DNA of 64,000 nt from positions 21,694,505 to 21,758,504 of the forward strand of contig CM075733.1 of assembly GCA_037974335.1 (NCBI GenBank). The letters run 5' to 3'. Position 1 is the first letter of the stretch; every line of letters begins with the position of its first letter. The stretch comes from Prionace glauca (taxonomy: Eukaryota; Chordata; Chondrichthyes; Carcharhiniformes; Carcharhinidae). This document shows positions 58,985-64,000 of the stretch, one piece after another. Below the pieces are notes generated by a model, which was given only the letters and a program-made list of their open reading frames with translations, did no database searches and was not told where the DNA came from. A program made the translations under genes and the position numbers.

Positions 58985-59288
58985 GCAGCACAATGGGGTG
59001 GCATAGTGGTTAGCAATACTGTCTCCACAGCATGAGGGACTCAGGTATGATTCCCAGCTTGGATCACTGTCTGTGTGGAGTTTGCACATTCTCCCCGTGG
59101 CTGTGTGGGTTTCCTCCAGATGCTCCAGTTTCCTATCAGTCTGGAAGACGTGCCAGTTAGGTGCATTGGCCATGCTAAAGTCTCCCTCAGCATACCCGAA
59201 CAGATGCCAAAGTGCAACAACTAGGGTTATTTTCACAGTAACTTCATTAGTGTGAATGTAAGCCTACTTTAACTAATAAATAAACTTT
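58985..59288 (+). mobile_element. SINE, HE1-like head, type-2 tail, inside an older LINE end
   Basis: Full-length + strand copy. The flanks 58955-58984 and 59289-59400 are two parts of the LINE 3' end also seen at 3636-4020, so the SINE inserted into it. Confidence 0.85.
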
Positions 59289-59442
59289 TCCTTATTACCC
59301 ATTTCACATTGTGCTCAAGATGGTGATGGTGAGTCACCTTCTTGAACCACTGCAGTCCTTGTTGAGTAGGTGCATCGCAATGATGATGGCACGCACACAT
59401 TGCAGTCACAGCATGTTCACAGTGAAGAGAATGAACATTAAA

Positions 59443-59740
59443 TTTATTCATTAATGTCACAAGTAGGTTTACATTAACACTGCGATAAAGTTACTGTGAA
59501 AATCCCCCAATTGCTGCATTCCAGTGCCTGTTACTGATACACTGAGGGAAAATTTAACATGGCCAATGCACCTAATCAGCACTTCTTTCAGACTGTGGGA
59601 GGAAACCGGAGCACCCGGAGCAAACCCACGCAGTCACGGGGAGAATGTGTACATGCCACACAGACGGTGACCCTAGCCAGGAATTGAATATGGGTCTCTG
59701 GCACTGTAAGGCAGCAGTGCTAACCACTGTGCCACACAAC
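59443..59740 (-). mobile_element. SINE, HE1-like head, type-2 tail
   Basis: Full-length - strand copy. Confidence 0.87.
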
Positions 59741-60225
59741 GGATAGAGTGCTGAGGTACTTTCTTTTGGATAATGGGAATTTTTCAAGTATGGTCACAAC
59801 TGCAAGTGGAGGGCATTTGATTATATTGCCTTGTGCCTTACAGATGGAATAAAGATTTGGGGGGGTCAGGAAAGAAGCCGTTTGCCGGAGTATGCCAGGA
59901 TTGTGCAGCCCAGTATTTTGTCTGTTGTTCCAGTTGTTTCTACTCAATAGTGAGCTCAAGATGCTGGGAGCGATTTTCCCAAAAAAAATTCAAAATGCTG
60001 AATCAGCAGGAAAACTGGTGTAAATCGCAATTGTTTTCTCAGTGGGAGTTCAGTCTTGAATTTCCTACACTCTGTGCAATGCAGAGATCACAATTGTGTA
60101 TATCATTAAAAGCTGGGGGGTTTGGGGGTAGGGCCTCTTCTTGCTAGAGCTGACAGTTCCAGAACTCTGCCCACGTGCTCTGGCCCAGAACTATCTGGCT
60201 GAAACCTCAAAAGCTAGTGAGTTTA
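59741..60225. other. No gene seen
   Basis: Unassigned sequence; no supported exon. Confidence 0.5.
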
Positions 60226-60278
60226 TTATCAAATAAATCGGTTGGACTTAAAACTGGTGTTGTCAGACTTTTTACTGC
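60226..60278. mobile_element. Single arm of the Penelope-type terminal repeat
   Basis: The arm (aaataaatcggttggact, then ctggtgttgtcagac) occurs without its inverted partner. Confidence 0.7.
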
Positions 60279-60800
60279 ACTTTGCTTGCCAGCTCAATCG
60301 CCAGCCAACCCGGGACCCTGAAGTTCTACCCCTCCAGCCCCCCTCATGGCCTGATCGCAGCCCCCATGAGCATTCCCCAGCTAGCCCCGAACCCCACCGT
60401 CCAGAAGTGCCCTGATCTCCAGCCCTCCCCCCTCCAAGTCCCCCGCTCCCCCCCCAACAGCGACGATCCCCCACACCAGCAGACCCCCGCACCATACCCT
60501 GGCAGACCCTCCCCCCCCCCCCCACACCATCCTGGCAAAACCCTCCACGTTCCACCTTGGCAGAACCCCCACCCCCTGGCCCACCGCAATTTCTGGCCTC
60601 TCTCCAGTCTCGACCAAATCCAAATGGCAGAGTGGCAGCAGGACCCCCCAACCCTTGCCCCCCCCTTGCCACTGCCCAATGCCTAGTGGGCACTGCCAAC
60701 GTGCCCCCTAAACAAGGTCACTTTGCTCCTTGGGCAACGCCAGTGGCACAGGCTGGCACTGCCCAGGTGGCACCACCTCCCTACTGCCCAACCTCCTGGG
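60279..60800. repeat. C-rich low-complexity tract
   Basis: Strongly C-rich on the + strand with runs of C. Proline-rich (+) and glycine-rich (-) open frames overlap here in several phases; none has splice sites, a domain or a clean start. I see no gene. Confidence 0.6.
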
Positions 60801-61114
60801 GACCTCAATTGTCCCCGTACACTCCAGCAGGGGCTCCTGCTACTTTCCTGAAAGTGGGGGTTCTTCAAAGTGGGAAACTATGCTAAACCCTGCCGGTGAA
60901 GTTGTACTGGCGGAGTGGGAAATGTTATTGGGTCCGGAGAATTCAGTCTCGGGCCCGATAGTCATATACAAATAACATTAAGAATAGATTTAAACTTACC
61001 TGATCTTCCCATCAATTTCCTGCACGATCCCTACCATGCCTGCTTTCTGGAAGTGGGAGAGAATCCCAAGATTTGGTGCATGTGCACATTTTTTTTTAAA
61101 TATAAAAAAATACA

Positions 61115-61415
61115 GGTGGCAAGATGGCACAATGGTTAGCAATGGATTCAGGGACTCGGGTTCAATTCTTGGTTTGGGTCACTGTCTGTGGAGTCTGCAC
61201 ATTCTCCCTGTGTCTGTGTGGGTTTCCTCCTGGTGCTCCAGTTTCCACCCACAGACCAAAGATGTGCATTGACCATGGTAAATTGACTCTTAGTGTCAGG
61301 ACGACTAGGTAGGGTAAATGCATGGAGCTACGGGGATAGGGCATGGGTACGACTGTAGTCGGTGCAGACTTGATGGGCCAAATGGCCTCCTTCTGCACTG
61401 TAGATTCTATGGATC
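61115..61415 (+). mobile_element. SINE, HE1-like, type-1 tail
   Basis: The head is gatggcacaatggttagcaa, the tail gatgggccaaatggcctcct and tagattctatgga. Confidence 0.86.
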
Positions 61416-63687
61416 TCCCAACTGAACCCACCCCTGCTATGTTCAGAAATGGTAATGCTATTCAATGTCACTCAATATTTAATCTGAAAATCAATTTGAT
61501 TAAACCGTGCATGGCTCCTAAAGTTTGAGACAAAGCGGGTCTATTTGTATTTTATTGTGCACATGCTGTGTTAACACTGAACAAACTGTTATTCCCACAC
61601 CTCACAACATTTACAGTATTGTAAACTCAACAAATTACAGGTAGCTTTAATAGTTCTTGCAGTATTTAATACTATGTAAAGCTAAACAGGATAATTCTTT
61701 AAAAGAAAATCAGGGAACGTCTATTATTAGCAGCTTGTGGTTTATTCAAAACTTCAATGCTTCCCTCGTATGAAATGTTTACACAGAAACTTTGGGATTG
61801 GTGAAGAAAAGATAATTATAATTGGATCAATTAATCTGAATTTAAATACCCAAAGCAGATTCTGACCCCAACTACATTCTATAAAACTTGATGAATTGAG
61901 GCCAGGGCTCAATATTGTCATAGTATGCAAACTGGCACGGTTATACCTAAACCTAATGGGCGAGAAAAGCTGTGTGAAACTCGCTGGTTTCACAGCTGCC
62001 TTTTCCAGGCAGATCAGTCAGCACTCTGTGTAACTTCAAAGTGCTGGTGAGGAGTAACATGGCCAGCTGGGGTGGGGGCATGCCAGCAAAGCTGGGATTC
62101 AGAGATCGGAATGCCCTTTTTAAAGGATAGAGCCATCTCAAAGTAAAGTTAAAGGTCCCTCTTCTGGACGTCTGGGTAAATATGGGGAACACCTCTAACT
62201 CTTTCACACACACACACACTGTCATACCCTCCTCCACAAGGCAAGCTTCAGAGTGACTTGACATAAATGCCCCTCATCAGCCAGCATTGGGGCACCTCCC
62301 CCTCATCATTCATTGGGCTACCCTCCCAAGTTAGGGGAACCTTTCCTAATGGGACTACACAGAGGTCCTATCCCAGCACTGCCAGGGTACCAGGCAATGT
62401 CCATTGCCACCTGGGCAGGTGAGGGGGGTGGGCACTATACTTATCTCCGTGCCCCAACATGAGCAGCACTACTGATTTTCAAAAATGAAAAACAGTCATC
62501 ATTCCTGCCGACGTGATGTCATGATGTGGGTATGCCAGCGTTGGACTGGCGTAAAGATGACGTGATGTCACACAGGGTTAGCGACTTGGGGGGGGGGGGT
62601 GGAGGAGGAGGAGCCGGGAACATTCAATGCTCCCAGAATCAAGAGCATTAAACCTTTTGATATTCAAATTAAGTCAATGCAATTAAGGATCACGCCCAGA
62701 GGATTAAATCGCTGATGGGGGTGGGCAAGATCTCAAACTGAAATCACGCCACTGCAAATCCCATTATGGGCCTCTCCCAAGATTTATTGCCCTTAATGGG
62801 CTTTGTGCCCACGGCGTACAGGCCCTCTGCCCATTGTGTATGCTTTATGCAATATTACTTATTTATTCGGAATCAGCTTGTGGGGGTGAATTAAGTCACG
62901 TTCTTTCAATTTTGGGTTGGCTGGTTGTAAGTCAAGATTTCATTTCCTCATAAATAATCCTCTCACTCATTTATATAATACTGTACAATATGCTTTATTG
63001 CCTGCTAGGAAATAATGATAGAGAATAACACTGCAGCAGCATACAGCATTATAAACAGAGGAAAAAGGAAATCTGTGTTTCAATCACAAAACTAAACAGA
63101 CAGGCAATAAACAGTACGCAATATAAAATGATCATCTGTCAAATTATGCAACTTTTATATAATTAGTGGCTTTAAACTCTTAATTATCAGTAGTAAAATT
63201 TCTGAATTCAATTTCTACAGAGCATATTAGTAAGAAATATATAAGGGACTCTGCTCAAAGCAATACAAAGGAGCTATATACACAGGCACCTTCTGTAACA
63301 AGAACTGATTCTCGTGTAATGGGGATATCCTAACATCACCAAGAATTTTGCTTCACGTTTTCAAAATTATACTTCACTGAAATTTACTCTCCTAGGAACA
63401 TCAAAATGAGAACCTACAGCAGTCTCCTAATTACCATAAGTGTGTTTAACCAAATAGCTTACATCCACATTCACTCTGCAAGATCAAATTGAAGATGCCA
63501 TTCAGTCACACTATGTATCCTTTCAATTAATGTTCTGAATTGTAGTATACTATTGAACATTTTACAAATAAAGGCTCTATGTCATCTACTTTGTTGCCTG
63601 CAACAAGAAGAAAAAGGCAAATATTTCAGTATGGTGATGATGTCGCTGAGCATCTACGCCGTCACATCTCCTCTGTGTATGTGTAAA

Positions 63688-63690
<3 letters not shown>
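61416..63690. other. No gene seen; a Penelope-type end piece at about 62513-62556
   Basis: Mostly AT-rich single-copy DNA. The piece at 62513-62556 (gatgtgggtatgccagcgtt) is the outer end segment of the foldback family. A G-rich patch lies near 62589-62620. Confidence 0.5.

Positions 63691-63691
<1 letters not shown>

Positions 63692-63719
<28 letters not shown>
63692..63719 (+). repeat. (TG)n microsatellite
   Basis: Fourteen uninterrupted TG units. Confidence 0.9.
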
Positions 63720-63723
<4 letters not shown>

Positions 63724-64000
63724 CGCGCCTAATAGTGTGCTGATCCTGCAAGTCATTTTTAAATACCACTGCGACAGGAACCATGCTTAGCCCTTTCTCG
63801 GACATTGTGGGTCTACTCATAACAAGTCATGAGATGACACAGGGCCTTTACACCTTAATTCTTACTGCCACAGATCTCAGAACTTCACACTTGATATCAG
63901 GGTTTCTTGTCATCGAACAGCCAGCTCTTCCGAAGTGCACCGACTGGGACAACATAACTCCAGAAACCTGTTAAACAAGTTTGGAACCAGGGCTGAGAAT

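Noticed and set aside
60229-60886. Overlapping proline-rich and glycine-rich frames of 80-156 codons
   Set aside because: All phases of both strands stay open because the tract is C-rich; no start context, domain or splice sites support any of them.
63783-63974. A 63-codon + strand frame near the window end
   Set aside because: No signal, domain, splice border or resemblance; length is within chance expectation.

Overview
The window is vertebrate nuclear DNA, most likely from a cartilaginous fish (an elasmobranch, shark-like). The evidence is the repeat landscape: abundant CR1-type LINEs with short tandem 3' tails, about 28 copies or fragments of a tRNA-derived SINE whose head resembles the elasmobranch HE1 family, a second tRNA-derived SINE family, Penelope-like repeats, and long introns. 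No operon, prokaryotic gene, rRNA, tRNA gene or CRISPR array was seen. The species cannot be fixed from sequence alone.

The one host gene I can support lies on the + strand at about 43.0-55.1 kb. Five coding exons with GT/AG borders and matching phases encode 305 residues: signal peptide (43005-43068), V-type Ig domain with a built-in J-like end (45377-45742), C1-type Ig domain (48717-49022), transmembrane segment with an arginine inside it (53149-53258), and a short tail (55078-55149). The V domain and the transmembrane segment resemble the natural killer receptor NKp30 (NCR3), including an almost identical G-N-G-T-x-L-x-V-E domain end and the same Arg placement. The C1 domain is absent from mammalian NKp30, so the gene has the VJ-C1 layout of a non-rearranging antigen-receptor-like chain. 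A possible noncoding first exon ends at 36551, and an alternative last exon may lie at 58819-58880.

The rest is mostly repeats. 0-6 kb: CR1 fragments, a foldback element with a 12-bp target duplication, and a second LINE family. 6-16 kb: SINEs, CR1 ends and unassigned sequence. 16-21.6 kb: an old + strand CR1 interrupted by a CR1 with a 926-codon open frame on the - strand. 21.6-25.3 kb: SINEs and a Rex1/L2-like LINE fragment. 25.3-29.1 kb: a broken LTR-element fossil carrying a SINE, a CR1, a foldback and another CR1. 29-42.9 kb: sparse single-copy DNA, SINEs and a long GAGT-type microsatellite. 43-55 kb: the receptor gene, whose introns hold a Penelope-like element with inverted terminal repeats (49.2-50.4 kb) and a 2.3-kb CR1 (50.5-52.8 kb). 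56-64 kb: more SINEs, two Rex1/L2-like fragments, a C-rich tract and unassigned sequence.

None of the other open frames I examined has support as a host gene; most are LINE coding remnants or low-complexity shadows.
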